Positions 1 to 9,128 are shown, counted from the first letter of the stretch. The stretch is 64,000 bases of DNA from Psychrobacillus sp. BL-248-WT-3 (GCF_012843435.1 NZ_JABAFC010000006.1:62001-126000), one strand, 5' to 3'. Numbers and translations are program-made. The notes: generated by a model from the sequence alone, not told the origin.

Positions 1-433
1 TCCCGAGCTTTTCGCAATCTTTTTCAAGAGAATCAATCTTGAAATCTTCTATATGAAACATAGCATTCATTCGTTTACTCCAGCTTTTACTTTGCAGAAG
101 ATTCAAATAGAAGTCCTTTAAGTATTCATTAGAAAATTGACTAATTTTCTCTTGAATGGATTCGTTAGAGAGATTCTTTAAGTAGGTCGAAAATATTACT
201 TCTATGCCTATTATCTCTTCTCTACTTTTAGGAATGACCTCCGGATTAAAGGGTACCCCTTCTATTAAGTAGCGACGCCAATTCTCTTCATGCTTGCTGA
301 CATAAGATGCTATTTTCGCTTTTATCTTTACTTCTTTGACTCTCTTTATAATTAAGTAAAGACCGATAGAAACGAGTAACAATGTTAATAGACAGATCAG
401 TAGGAGGACAAATTTAATGGAAATTTGAATCAT
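1..433 (-). CDS. Membrane-anchored protein, 3' part outside window
   Basis: The reading frame starts at the ATG at 433-431 and runs off the left window edge, giving about 144 residues. The N-terminus is one strong hydrophobic segment (about residues 5-28, rich in Leu, Ile and Val) followed by a basic, charged helical region. The start codon overlaps the stop of the upstream response-regulator gene as ATGA, so the two are translationally coupled; an AAAGG sequence 8 bases upstream supports this start over the ATG at 439. In many Bacillales a membrane-anchored HEAT-repeat-like protein follows this kind of response regulator and precedes a glycosyltransferase; I infer it could be that protein, but too little is visible to prove HEAT repeats. 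Confidence 0.6.
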   Translation of the reverse strand, partial: MIQISIKFVLLLICLLTLLLVSIGLYLIIKRVKEVKIKAKIASYVSKHEENWRRYLIEGVPFNPEVIPKSREEIIGIEVIFSTYLKNLSNESIQEKISQFSNEYLKDFYLNLLQSKSWSKRMNAMFHIEDFKIDSLEKDCEKLG

Positions 434-1302
434 AGCCATAACCTTTCGAAAGTCCTTCTTATCTGTGCCTCAAAAAGTCTAATATTAAATGGTTTTATCA
501 AATACTCATCTACTCCTATTTCGTAGGCATAGAGCATGTCCTCCTCCGATTTCTTCTTGGTCATCATGTACGTTATAAAGCGTTGTTCATTAGGGAGCTG
601 TTTAACCATATGCAAAACTTCGAGTCCATTTTTTCTAGGTAAAATATCGTTCATAATGATGATATGTGTATGGCTAGAACGATACCAATTAGATTCTAAA
701 AAATCATACCCATTAGAGAAAGCTTTTATCTCTAATTCGAACATATCAACATTCATATTTTCCATGGAAGAGCTTAGGACATTCCGAAATATTTCATTTT
801 CCTCTAGAATACTAACCTTAATTTTTTCTATGTCTTTTTCTTTAAATTGTGATATGTATGTTACTTCAAAGGGACTTCCAGTACTAATGACCTCATCTAA
901 AGCTCTGTTTCCAACCTCTAATAATTCCTCAAACTCTACGCGATTGTTCCCTATCTCTATAATAGTTGCCGATAGAGTCAGAGAAGAGACAATGTTAGTG
1001 TCTGCAAACAACCTATTAAGAAAGGCTTGCGCTTCCTCCTCGCCACTTTGGGATAGTATGATACACCATTTATGAGGCTCCTTAAGCTCAAAAAGAAAAT
1101 CAGTTTTTCTAATTTTGCTTCCAAGATAGGATGTTAAATCCTCTTGCTGAAATCCTAACCTTTTAAAAGAAGCCGATAAAAAAACAGCAGTAATTGTCGT
1201 ACGAGAGCGAACAACATTTGCTTTTAAAACGTTAAAAAAATCTTTTATTTGATTAAAGGCTTGTTTAGAGTCATACTCGCCGTTATGTATAGTTAAGCTC
1301 AT
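430..1302 (-). CDS. Atypical response regulator (degenerate GGDEF-like + receiver)
   Basis: A 290-residue protein. The N-terminal half (about 15-160) resembles a degenerate diguanylate-cyclase fold without a GGDEF motif. The C-terminal half (about 165-290) is a receiver domain that keeps the switch lysine in YLIKPF. In the canonical D-x-x-L-P segment the acceptor aspartate is replaced: the sequence reads MNDILPRKNG, with Asn at the acceptor position, and the acidic pocket reads EE instead of DD. It may therefore act without phosphorylation. The start at 1302 is chosen because AGGGGG lies 7 bases before it; an in-frame ATG at 1326 has no good site. It overlaps the next membrane gene by 4 bases. 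No partner kinase is adjacent. Confidence 0.7.
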   Translation of the reverse strand: MSLTIHNGEYDSKQAFNQIKDFFNVLKANVVRSRTTITAVFLSASFKRLGFQQEDLTSYLGSKIRKTDFLFELKEPHKWCIILSQSGEEEAQAFLNRLFADTNIVSSLTLSATIIEIGNNRVEFEELLEVGNRALDEVISTGSPFEVTYISQFKEKDIEKIKVSILEENEIFRNVLSSSMENMNVDMFELEIKAFSNGYDFLESNWYRSSHTHIIIMNDILPRKNGLEVLHMVKQLPNEQRFITYMMTKKKSEEDMLYAYEIGVDEYLIKPFNIRLFEAQIRRTFERLWL

Positions 1303-1457
1303 TTTAATCCCCCTAACTTTTTCCATTATTTTATTTTTGTTTACAAATAATATAATTTTACCATTTATATACCCAATTTATAGAAGATTAGACAATTTAA
1401 AATTTTCAATTGAGTAATTTCTCACAAATGTTATTTAATGATTATATTTAGTAGTCC

Positions 1458-1504
1458 AAAAGACCTCACGAACTATACCTTTGGTACAGTTTGTGAGGTC
1501 TTTT
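1458..1504. terminator. Bidirectional rho-independent terminator
   Basis: The arms AAAAGACCTCAC and GTGAGGTCTTTT pair perfectly around a further short AACT/AGTT stem. A-tract and T-tract on the two sides allow termination in both directions. It lies upstream of the response-regulator gene, after an AraC gene that has its own hairpin. Confidence 0.75.
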
Positions 1505-1586
1505 CTATAGGCTATGTAAGAAACTAATTGAACTGTAAATTATTAGGTTGAAGAAGAAAGTATATCTTGCCTCCATTCAAAAATCC

Positions 1587-1617
1587 CACTAGTCGTTTTG
1601 GCGTCGACGAATGGGAC
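1587..1617 (-). terminator. Weak terminator of the AraC/GyrI gene
   Basis: Read on the minus strand, TCCCA and GTCG arms pair with CGAC and TGGGA and are followed by ATTTTTG, 12 bases after the stop codon at 1630. The stem has internal mismatches, so confidence is modest. Confidence 0.45.
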
Positions 1618-1629
1618 CTCTATTTCAAA

Positions 1630-2484
1630 TTATTTTAATGGAATCCAAATTTCTGAATAGCAATCTGGACTGAATGGATCATCCTCTGTATACCTTTCGA
1701 ACTCTGGAGTTCCTGCATGTTGATATCCGTTAGCAGGGAACCATTCAGAGAAAATTTGTTTCCAAACTTTTGTCATTGCATCAGGCATTGGACCATGTAC
1801 TTCAAAAACACCCCATTTAGAAGCTGGAAGTTCGATTACTTCAAATCCTTCTTTAACGTCACCTGCATATTCTGTAGCAATCCAATAGTCAATTTTCTCA
1901 TGAGGTTTTTCTATACAAATACCGAGCATTCCTTTAATTTGTCCATTATTAATTTGTACTAGCTTGTCAGTAGTGCCATCCCCATTTAATTCATCCCACA
2001 TTTTAGGAATTCCGATTAAATTTCCCTCATTCTCAAGTAAAAATTCTTTTTTTATACCTATTGCTTGAAAGCCTTCACGTTCTACGATTTGATATTTCAT
2101 TGGTTCTGCCCCTTTCAATCTCACCTCTATCACGAGGCGGTTATATGATTTGATCTTGCCAATATTTTTTCTAGCGTCACTTGGTGAAACCCCATGCTGA
2201 CGCCTAAAGGCTTTTGAAAAAGCCTCAGGAGTATCATAGCCGTACTTAAATGCAAGGTCGATAATCTTACTGTCTGTTCTTTTTAACTCATCTGCTGCCA
2301 AAGTCAATCTTCTCCGTCGAATATATTCACCTACTGAGGTTTCTGTTAATAATCCAAATGCTCGTTGAAAATTGTATGCTGAAGAGCTTGCTTCCTTTGC
2401 AATGTCCTCTATCGAAATTTCTTCTAATAAGTTTTCTTCGATATAGTTAATTGCTTTTTGTAATGATTCTAACCAAGTTGACAT
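1630..2484 (-). CDS. AraC-family regulator with GyrI-like effector domain
   Basis: A 284-residue Rob-like regulator. Residues about 8-106 hold two AraC helix-turn-helix motifs (ISIEDIAKEASSSAYNFQRAF and IIDLAFKYGYDTPEAFSKAF), and residues about 125-284 form a GyrI-like small-molecule-binding domain beginning MKYQIVEREGFQAIGIKKEF. Proteins of this build sense amphipathic drugs or dyes and activate efflux or detoxification genes in the cytoplasm; the ligand here is unknown. The gene stands alone, with AGGAGG-like sequence (aaggagg) just before the ATG at 2484. No obvious target gene is next to it. Confidence 0.85.
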   Translation of the reverse strand: MSTWLESLQKAINYIEENLLEEISIEDIAKEASSSAYNFQRAFGLLTETSVGEYIRRRRLTLAADELKRTDSKIIDLAFKYGYDTPEAFSKAFRRQHGVSPSDARKNIGKIKSYNRLVIEVRLKGAEPMKYQIVEREGFQAIGIKKEFLLENEGNLIGIPKMWDELNGDGTTDKLVQINNGQIKGMLGICIEKPHEKIDYWIATEYAGDVKEGFEVIELPASKWGVFEVHGPMPDAMTKVWKQIFSEWFPANGYQHAGTPEFERYTEDDPFSPDCYSEIWIPLK

Positions 2485-2639
2485 GCTATTTCCTCCTTAA
2501 GTAAATAGTAAATTTATTTCAGTTTAAATACCTGTCTTTAAATGCTAGGTTCTGTCAGAATTTATTTCTATAAATAATTTTATCTTTTAATTCACCAAAA
2601 TAAAGGGGCATCCTAAAAGTTACAGGGAAGTAAAACTCT

Positions 2640-2868
2640 TAAGTAAGGTGAAATAAAGAATCTACTAGCTTTTCACTGGGAGGCAACGTGTGCTGTTTTA
2701 GCAGGAATCCCACAAAGATTGCAAAATGCAGCGTTCGAAATCCTTCAATCATTCGCTGGTGAGAATTCGATGGGGCGTTTAATGAGTGGAATAAAAGAAT
2801 TGATAAAAAAAGATGCACTTAAAGTAAGGGGGGCTTTAGTAAAAAACAATAATAAAAGGCTATGTTAA
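2640..2868 (+). pseudogene. Possible gene remnant, no start codon
   Basis: An open frame of about 72 codons, without a usable start or ribosome site, reads with protein-like composition (for example HWEATCAVLAGIPQRLQNAAF) and ends at a TAA inside the first bases of the MITE-like repeat. It could be the 3' end of a lost gene truncated upstream and then capped by the repeat insertion. I do not recognise the family, and chance cannot be excluded. Confidence 0.25.
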
Positions 2869-3245
2869 AGGTTATGGTTGATTTAGGATGCAAAGAAATA
2901 TTAAATCAGAGAGTAGAATTGATTTCCGCCCCAGCCGGACGCTTTCCGTGGGGTGAGCGATAAGCCATCACCCGTCGCTAACGCGCGCGGTTGTGATGTC
3001 TTATCTGTCTCACTCATCCCACTGGAGTCGCCGTCTGGCGCTCCAATCAATAAATGGGAACAGCTTTAGGATCGAAAAAGCGATAATCAATTTACTCGCA
3101 TAAACAAAGCTGAAAAACTGTCACCAACCCACATTTACATCATCTATTTATGTTTTTAGCCATTTGAAAGTTCCTTTTTTAATTTTTACAGTAACTATAA
3201 AAAAGAATGGTTAGTCAAAATCAACCAATAACTTTAACAAAGCTT
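2857..3245 (+). repeat. MITE-like intergenic repeat, copy 1
   Basis: A ~388-bp sequence that recurs at 32443-32830 (inverted) and 52511-52896. Its ends are related inverted repeats: the left end reads GGCTATGTTAAAG and then GGTTGATTT, and the right end, reversed, reads AGCTTTGTTAAAG then GGTTGATTTTGAC. The middle is GC-rich and contains an imperfect long hairpin (GATTTCCGC..CCAGCCGGACGC against GGCGACTCC / GCGCCAGACGG on the other strand). AATAAAA occurs immediately outside both ends, a possible target duplication. It encodes no plausible protein. Confidence 0.7.
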
Positions 3246-3248
3246 AAT

Positions 3249-3288
3249 AAAAAAATGAGTCAGGAAAAAAATATCCTAACTCATTTTT
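3249..3288. terminator. Hairpin terminator
   Basis: AAAAATGAGT and ACTCATTTTT arms with an inner AGGA/TCCT stem sit between the repeat and the flavin reductase gene; read on the minus strand it follows that gene's stop at 3355. Confidence 0.6.
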
Positions 3289-3354
3289 ATGTGTATTATA
3301 AAACCAACTTACCTTTAACATATCGTATTTATTTCTTCCCTAGCCATCGAATAC

Positions 3355-3852
3355 TTATTTATAAAATTCTTTAGGAATAGCCCCGACAAAGCGACGGTGG
3401 TATAGTAAAGGATTTTTTTCCTCATTCTTTATATCCTTAACTTCTCCTATTAATATAGTATGGTCTCCAGCGTCTACTTGTTTAAATAATGTACATTCTA
3501 AAACAGAAAGACTATTTGCTAATATCGGCTGATTTAATTCGGATGCTCGCCATTCACAGCCAGAAAAACGATCTTCCACTCGGCTGGCGAACAAATTACA
3601 AAGGTCACTTTGATCCTCTGCTAATATGTTCACCACAAACTTGTCCGCTTTTAAAAATTCTTCATATAAGAACGCTTTTTTATCAATAGACCAAAGAACA
3701 AGTAATGGATCCAAAGAGACAGAGGCAAAGGAGTTAACAGTCATTCCCATCGGCTTACCTTGTTGATCTAAAGCAGTTACCACGGTTACTCCTGTCGGGT
3801 AATTTCCCATTGCAGTCTTAAAACTTTCTATTCGTTTAGATTGGTTTTCCAT
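3355..3852 (-). CDS. Flavin reductase-like FMN-binding protein
   Basis: A 165-residue single-domain protein of the flavin reductase (HpaC/RutF/ActVB) family. The typical opening YPTGVTVVTA and GMTVNSFASVSLDPLLVLWSID (which contacts FMN in this family) are visible near residues 18-60, and HRRFVGAIP closes the fold. Members use NAD(P)H to reduce FMN/FAD for a partner monooxygenase, or act as stand-alone flavin-binding proteins. There is no oxygenase gene beside it, so the partner is unknown. It is monocistronic and divergent from the YflT stress gene. Confidence 0.8.
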   Translation of the reverse strand: MENQSKRIESFKTAMGNYPTGVTVVTALDQQGKPMGMTVNSFASVSLDPLLVLWSIDKKAFLYEEFLKADKFVVNILAEDQSDLCNLFASRVEDRFSGCEWRASELNQPILANSLSVLECTLFKQVDAGDHTILIGEVKDIKNEEKNPLLYHRRFVGAIPKEFYK

Positions 3853-3928
3853 CCGGCAACTTCCATTCTATTTTTCTTTCATCATAACAAATACCATTTA
3901 TTGTTTCACATAATACGTTTTGTATTTA

Positions 3929-3953
3929 GTTTAAATTTATTTAGGACGGGTAA
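3929..3953 (+). promoter_or_regulatory. Sigma-B-type promoter
   Basis: GTTTAA and GGGTAA separated by 13 bases match the general-stress sigma-B consensus (GTTTAA, 12-15 bases, GGGWAW). It lies 36 bases before the ATG of a YflT-family general stress gene, a family usually under sigma-B control. Confidence 0.65.
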
Positions 3954-3988
3954 AGTATGAAGGAGAACAAATACTGGAGGGATTTTAT

Positions 3989-4315
3989 ATGACAGTCAAA
4001 TTAACTGTAGAAAATGCCGTACAGGCTAAGCAAGAAATCGAACGATTAGAAACTCAAGGGTACCATAAAGACCATATTCATATTTTTGCACATTCAAAAG
4101 ATCGTGCAGACGACGTAAATGACGCATTAGATACTTCTGATGTTGGAGTGAAGGAGATGGGATTCCTTCAATCAATGAAGAATATGTTCTCTTCACGTGG
4201 AGATGAACTACGAGCTAAAATGAGCGGTGCAGGATTAACCACTCAAGAAGCAGAAGCTGCAGAAAAAGAATTAGATCAAGGTAAATTAGTAATTATTGCT
4301 CATGATCCTAAATAA
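3989..4315 (+). CDS. General stress protein, YflT/GSP17M family
   Basis: A 108-residue protein with the YflT domain: an alpha/beta start (VENAVQAKQEIERLETQGYHKDHIHIFAH) followed by an acidic helical tail and the closing GKLVIIAHD strand. Homologues (general stress protein 17M) are cytoplasmic sigma-B regulon members of unknown biochemical activity. A TGGAGG site precedes the ATG and a good sigma-B-type promoter lies upstream. A longer paralogue of this domain is encoded at 31336-32184. A strong hairpin follows. Confidence 0.85.
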   Translation: MTVKLTVENAVQAKQEIERLETQGYHKDHIHIFAHSKDRADDVNDALDTSDVGVKEMGFLQSMKNMFSSRGDELRAKMSGAGLTTQEAEAAEKELDQGKLVIIAHDPK

Positions 4316-4323
4316 GAAGTAGA

Positions 4324-4357
4324 AACAGCCTCTTGTTAGACAAGGGGCTGTTTTTTA
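4324..4357. terminator. Bidirectional terminator between convergent genes
   Basis: AACAGCC and GGCTGTTTTTT flank a CTTG/CAAG inner stem. The MFS gene on the other strand ends inside the hairpin, so one hairpin serves both genes. Confidence 0.75.
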
Positions 4358-5553
4358 GTGTTCCAATATTGTATGAGCATTACAAAAACTACATAAATCA
4401 CGGGAACTACGGCTGTAAATGTAACAAGTCCACTCCATCCAAGTCGCTCCCATAGCGGTCCTAATAAGGTACTTCCCACCCCTACCCCTATATAGTAGGA
4501 AACGAGATATAGACTGGAGGCACTTCCTTTATGATGACTCGCATCTCTACTAACGGAGGACGCTGCCAAGGAATGGGCTGTAAAAAATCCTAAGCACACT
4601 ACACATAAGCCAACTACAATCATCCAAACTGAACTACTGTTTGTAAGTAAAATACCCAAACTCAGCATAAAAACTCCAGATATGAGGACCTTTCTTTGTC
4701 CTATTTTTCCTGCCATCCAGCTAGCTAACGGGGAGCCAATTACCCCAAGCCCATATGCGAAAAATATATTTGAAACAGCATCAATTGAAAGTGAAAAAGG
4801 TGAATCAGTCAGATGGAATGGTATATATGTCCAAATTCCAGTAAAAGAAAGCTGAAGCACGATTCCCAATCCGAACATTAACATCAGGGAAGGATTTTTA
4901 AAATGATAAGCAAATCCATCTAGATCATCTCTAAAGCTCGCTTCCTGAGGCTGGAAATTTCTTGAGTTAGGTAAAGTAACCAATACTAATATAAAAACAA
5001 ATATGCCACTAACCGCTAAAATATAAAAAGCTATCTCCCAAGAGAAATGCTCTGTTGCATAACCTGTCACGACGCGCCCTATCATTCCTCCTAAAGCATT
5101 ACAGGATATATATAGGGCGGTTGCTACACTCAAAAATTTCCTATCTATTTCCTCACTTATATAGGCTAACGCTGCAGCTGGCACTCCAGCAAGTAGGAAG
5201 CCCTGGATAAATCGTAAAATAATAATCCACACAAAATTATCCGAAAGAGTCATAAGAAAAAAAGGTATCACCGAGCCAATTATAGAAAATCTAACGAAAT
5301 TAGTTCTGCCAATCCGATCAGAGAAAAAACCTAAAACGATTAAACCAATTATAAGACCAACTGTTGTTAAGGACATCATCATACTAGAGTAAGAAACCTT
5401 AACGTCAAACTCCTTCGTAAACATCGGAAGTATTGGTTGAACTGAATACATAGAACCGAATATAAACATGGACGCTAAGCCCAGGCTCCCTACTATTCTC
5501 CAAAATTGAAAATCTCTAATAGAATATCCTTTAAAATTACTTGAATCACTCAA
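4336..5553 (-). CDS. MFS transporter, YnfM-like
   Basis: A 405-residue integral membrane protein with about 12 hydrophobic segments and the MFS motif GFFSDRIGRTNFVRF between segments 2 and 3 (about residues 80-95). The RFIQGFLLAGVPAAALAYISEE stretch is typical of the YnfM/AraJ-like drug or sugar exporters. It likely exports small molecules using the proton gradient; the substrate cannot be told. The start is a TTG at 5553 with only a weak ribosome site. It is a single-gene unit that converges on the YflT stress gene and shares its terminator. Confidence 0.8.
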   Translation of the reverse strand: MSDSSNFKGYSIRDFQFWRIVGSLGLASMFIFGSMYSVQPILPMFTKEFDVKVSYSSMMMSLTTVGLIIGLIVLGFFSDRIGRTNFVRFSIIGSVIPFFLMTLSDNFVWIIILRFIQGFLLAGVPAAALAYISEEIDRKFLSVATALYISCNALGGMIGRVVTGYATEHFSWEIAFYILAVSGIFVFILVLVTLPNSRNFQPQEASFRDDLDGFAYHFKNPSLMLMFGLGIVLQLSFTGIWTYIPFHLTDSPFSLSIDAVSNIFFAYGLGVIGSPLASWMAGKIGQRKVLISGVFMLSLGILLTNSSSVWMIVVGLCVVCLGFFTAHSLAASSVSRDASHHKGSASSLYLVSYYIGVGVGSTLLGPLWERLGWSGLVTFTAVVPVIYVVFVMLIQYWNTKKQPLV

Positions 5554-5835
5554 TATTATCCCATTCTTTCAGGAAGCTTCAAAAATAGCTGAAGCAACAA
5601 GAACCCCAACTTTTTCTTAATCAAAACCCCTCACTACAATTCCCTCAAGTGAGCGGTCAATACTAGCTTCATATTAATTGTCATAATTATAGCAAAATTC
5701 ATTAGGTTAATGTTAAAGAATATCAACAACGTCAATTAAACTTTCTCCCAACTGAAAATTTAAGATACGTTAGCCCTTTGTATTTTACTCCAATTTAATG
5801 CACAATAAATATATGAATCTTGAAGAGGTGAAAAT

Positions 5836-6801
5836 GTGAAACCAGTCATACTCGCTGAGAAGCCAAGTCAAGCGAAGGCATATGCAGACGCTTTTTCAGT
5901 AAAACGCCATGAAGGCTATATTGAAATTCTCCCCTCACCTATCTTTCCCGAAGGAGCTTTTATTACTTGGGGAATTGGGCATCTAGTAGAATTGAAGGAA
6001 CCTAAAGCATACGATCCTAAGTGGAATAGATGGTCACTCGCTAGCCTTCCGATATTACCTGAACGCTATGAATTTCAAGTAGCTAAAGGAAAAGCAAAGC
6101 AATTTACGATAGTGAAAAAACTCATCAAATCTACCGATACAGTCATTAATGCATGCGATGTTGACCGCGAAGGCTCTAATATCTTTTATAGTATTTATAA
6201 CCAAACAGGCGCTAGAGGGAAAACGATTAAACGTTTATGGATTAACTCACTAGAAGTAGATGAAGTTCGTAAAGGCTTTACTAACCTGCAGAACAATCAA
6301 AAGGACTTACTCATGTATGAAGAGGCAAAAGCTAGACAAATCAGTGATTGGCTTGTTGGTATGAATGCTTCTCGCCTATACTCCCTTTTATTAAAGGAAC
6401 AAGGCATACAAGACGTATTTCCCATAGGACGCGTTCAATCCCCTACACTATATTTGATTTATCAGCGTCATATGGAAATCGAGAACTTTGTTTCAGAGCC
6501 CTTTTATGAAATAGAAGCATTATTTACTGCAGAGCATGGAAGCTATAAGGGAAAAGCAAAAGCAAAAGAGCCTAAAAGGGAAATTATTCGAGCGCTTTTA
6601 GCTAAGCATGATATTCAGCCTAATTCGCCAGGTGTGATTACCTCTGTAGTAAAACAGGACAAGAGAATTCCACCGCCACAGCTACATTCATTATCGACAT
6701 TACAGGCTACAGCTAATAGATTGTGGAAAATCAGTCCAGCAGATGTGTTAAAAACGATGCAGGGACTATATGAAAAAAAGTTAGTCACTTATCCTCGGAC
6801 T
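5836..6801 (+). pseudogene. topB: topB (topoisomerase III), 5' fragment of interrupted gene
   Basis: The first 322 codons of a type IA topoisomerase: Toprim domain opening ILAEKPSQAKAYADAF, acidic DVDREG motif near residue 115-120, GRVQSPTL near 200, and the active-site segment LVTYPRT, whose Tyr319 would attack DNA. After codon 322 the frame enters foreign sequence and stops 18 codons later at 6858. The gene resumes at 19611 exactly in frame (YPRT joined to DSRHITPNEFAYIVG), so joining 6801 to 19611 restores a 713-residue protein of normal TopB length. The interruption removes the residues after the catalytic Tyr together with the C-terminal part, so the fragment should be inactive. Confidence 0.93.
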
Positions 6802-6831
6802 TTATCTAAAAAATATTACATGGACATAACT
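6800..6831 (+). repeat. Left terminal inverted repeat of the topB element
   Basis: CTTTATCTAAAAAA (6800-6813) and GGACATAACT (6822-6831) both recur in inverted orientation at the right end (19593-19606 and 19579-19588), with spacers of 8 and 4 bases. They look like the recombinase-binding arms of the element ends. Confidence 0.8.
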
Positions 6832-6858
6832 GAATGCTATACGAAGGTAACGAACTAA

Positions 6859-7293
6859 GGTATAAAAAAGGATGGGCATTATTCTCTGCTGGGCATAATG
6901 GAATAATATACAAATTCTGTTATGAAGGTAAGCAAGTTAGAAATCCTTGAATATAAAGGATTTTACAGTACGAGATTTTACCAACAAAAGCAAAAAACAT
7001 ACGCTAAGCAAATTTCGACATAAAGAAAGCCGAGTTTTCCTACGCTAAGGATGTCAATTTAGGAGTTATTTTGCATCTGTTTTAAGTACTATTTTGCACT
7101 ATAAGTAAATATAAAAACCCCAATTTCTCAACATTAAATTGAAAAAAGGGGATTTTAGTTATCCTAAAAAGCACGAGGTACTTTAAGTACAATCCTTCAC
7201 AATATCTTTTTACTACTTATGCATAAAAACCGATTTTATACTTTTGAGAAAACAGAGGTATGAGGGAACATATCAACGAAGGCATCACACCAC
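6859..7293. other. Left end of the element, non-coding
   Basis: No gene is visible in these 435 bases. They hold the outer end region with one clear recombinase-arm-like repeat just outside (6822) and, near 7115-7160, a possible terminator of the mph operon. Confidence 0.5.
7115..7160 (-). terminator. Possible terminator of the mph operon
   Basis: On the minus strand CCCC-TTTTTT-CAATTT pairs with AAATTG-GGG and is followed by TTTTTA. The hairpin has an internal bulge, and it lies about 135 bases after the mph stop codon. Confidence 0.4.
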
Positions 7294-8202
7294 TTACGAA
7301 CTTATCACTCCCAACGCTTCCTTTGCCATCTGTTCATATTCCTCGATGCCAGACACTAATGCAAACTCAGCGATTGAAACTGGATATGCTGCGTCAAGTT
7401 CGATAATATGCTCTTTCATCTTAGGCCAGTAATATCCACCAGCTTCTTTATAAGCAAAAATTAGGGCTTCTAACCCTTCTTCTCCAAAAGCTTTATAGTT
7501 GAAAACAAAGTCATTCGAAATATCTGTAACCTTAGCTTCAGTCCAGTCAATTAAACCAGTCACATTAGCATCTTCATCAATCATAGTATGTCCGGCATGT
7601 ACATCTCCATGAATCAGTCCAGTTTTCTTAGGCCACATATCATCATCATTCATCCATGCTTGCCATCTTTTCCATAGACTCTCACCCACACCAAACTTTG
7701 CTCTTACCGCCTCCATACGCTGCTTCATTGACATTCTTGCTTCTTCTGGTGTGTGCACTACTAGGTCAAGCTTCGCGGCTTTATCACTAGGTATGCTATG
7801 AAGTCCTGCTAACACTCTACCAAGAGACTTGTGAAACGATTCTGGAATATTGTTAATATCGATTTCCCAAACATAGTTGCCTATATTATGATCTATAGTT
7901 CCTGCTGGCACACCATCTAACTTCCTGTAAGCGATTAGCTCATCTGTGTAAATAATCCAGTTTGGTGATTGAAAATATTTGGGGTACTGATTCACCAAAT
8001 CTAATGCTTGTTTTTCTACCTTTGTTCTAGGCATCACATCTTCCCGCCTAGGCAATCTTAGAACCCACTCAGTTCCACTCTCATCTAGTGCAAAAACAAC
8101 TTGAAAATCCATCCCGGATTCATTAAACTGCATTGTTTCTTCCTTAAGAATAAGATTATGTTTTTTAGTTATTTCAATAACGTGTTTAGTATTTTTAGTC
8201 AT
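7294..8202 (-). CDS. mph: Macrolide 2'-phosphotransferase, Mph(B)-like
   Basis: A 302-residue antibiotic kinase that should phosphorylate the 2'-OH of the desosamine/mycaminose sugar of macrolides in the cytoplasm. Visible family marks: [10 protein letters not shown] near residue 50, the catalytic-loop [10 protein letters not shown] near residue 197-206 (the HGD Brenner motif), and the metal-binding [10 protein letters not shown] just after. From memory the whole sequence follows Mph(B) very closely, including [23 protein letters not shown] and the C-terminal [18 protein letters not shown]. The start at 8202 has AGGAG 8 bases upstream. It is the last gene of a TetR-hydrolase-mph operon inside the mobile element. 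Exact Mph subtype needs alignment. Confidence 0.9.
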   Translation of the reverse strand: MTKNTKHVIEITKKHNLILKEETMQFNESGMDFQVVFALDESGTEWVLRLPRREDVMPRTKVEKQALDLVNQYPKYFQSPNWIIYTDELIAYRKLDGVPAGTIDHNIGNYVWEIDINNIPESFHKSLGRVLAGLHSIPSDKAAKLDLVVHTPEEARMSMKQRMEAVRAKFGVGESLWKRWQAWMNDDDMWPKKTGLIHGDVHAGHTMIDEDANVTGLIDWTEAKVTDISNDFVFNYKAFGEEGLEALIFAYKEAGGYYWPKMKEHIIELDAAYPVSIAEFALVSGIEEYEQMAKEALGVISS

Positions 8203-8236
8203 TAAAATCACTCCTGTCTCAATTTTTATCTATCAA

Positions 8237-9076
8237 TTAGGAACTTACTGCATGCTTAGATATAGCATTAATAATTTCTTCCCAATCATTATAGTGTAGC
8301 TCATGCCCAGCACCATCTAGGGTAACTAATACAGCATTTGGTATAATTTTAGAAAGATAAGCTCCATGCTCATACGGTACAACAGGATCCTTTGTCCCGT
8401 GAATAACTTGAGTAGGAACATTAATTTCATGGGTTCTGGATAAATATGACCCCCAGCCTTTTACGTATTGATGGTTTTCCATACTCTGCAATTTAGTAGT
8501 TCTTTTAAAATCCTCCCCAGCTAATTTCCTTATTTTCTCTTCATTAAATGGATGCTTAGGTCCAGCAAGAACTTTACTCCTATCGATAACATACTCGATC
8601 ACTTTCTCTTTATCTTGCCAGTTGTCGATGCTAATCTTCTCAAAAGCTTCTGTTACTTTTCTATTCTTCTTAGGAAGACTAGTATCATAATTCGATGTCA
8701 TAACTAGTGAAATAGTAAGTACACTACTAGGGTGTTTAAGAGCCACTATCTGCGTAATAATTCCTCCCATAGACATACCAACTATGTGAGCCTTATCAAC
8801 CTTATAGGCATCTAGTACCTGAATTGCATCATCAGCCAAATCCTCAAAGGTATATTGTGGATGACCATATTCGTAAGTAATTGATTTACCTACATCTCTA
8901 TTGTCATAGCGTATAACATGAAATCCTTGATTGCTTAGTCTATTACAAAACTCTTCCTCCCACCAGATCATTGATGCAGTAGCCCCCATAATTAACAAGA
9001 TAGTTGGATTTCTAATATCTCCAAAACTCTCAGTACAGATATGAACATTATTAAAACGAATTATTTTTTCTGTCAT
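8237..9076 (-). CDS. Alpha/beta hydrolase, candidate macrolide esterase (EstT/EstX-like)
   Basis: A 279-residue single-domain alpha/beta hydrolase. The oxyanion strand and loop ILLIMGATASMIWWEEEFC (about 27-46), nucleophile elbow GMSMGG (Ser about 101), late Asp in HGTKDPVVPYEHG and His in GAGHELHYNDW form a complete catalytic triad. The IMGATASMIWW segment and overall length resemble EstX/EstT-type esterases and aclacinomycin methylesterases. EstT opens the lactone of 16-membered macrolides; placement between a TetR gene and an mph gene makes a macrolide esterase the best hypothesis. AGAGGTGA precedes the ATG, and only 34 bases separate it from mph. Substrate is inferred, not shown. Confidence 0.75.
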   Translation of the reverse strand: MTEKIIRFNNVHICTESFGDIRNPTILLIMGATASMIWWEEEFCNRLSNQGFHVIRYDNRDVGKSITYEYGHPQYTFEDLADDAIQVLDAYKVDKAHIVGMSMGGIITQIVALKHPSSVLTISLVMTSNYDTSLPKKNRKVTEAFEKISIDNWQDKEKVIEYVIDRSKVLAGPKHPFNEEKIRKLAGEDFKRTTKLQSMENHQYVKGWGSYLSRTHEINVPTQVIHGTKDPVVPYEHGAYLSKIIPNAVLVTLDGAGHELHYNDWEEIINAISKHAVSS

Positions 9077-9128
9077 GAATTATCACCTCTTTACTACTTT
9101 CATCTGATATTACATTACCTAGACCAAA

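Noticed and set aside
536-1075. 179-codon open frame antisense to the response regulator
   Set aside because: Mirror of the real gene; composition rich in Ser/Phe typical of an antisense shadow.
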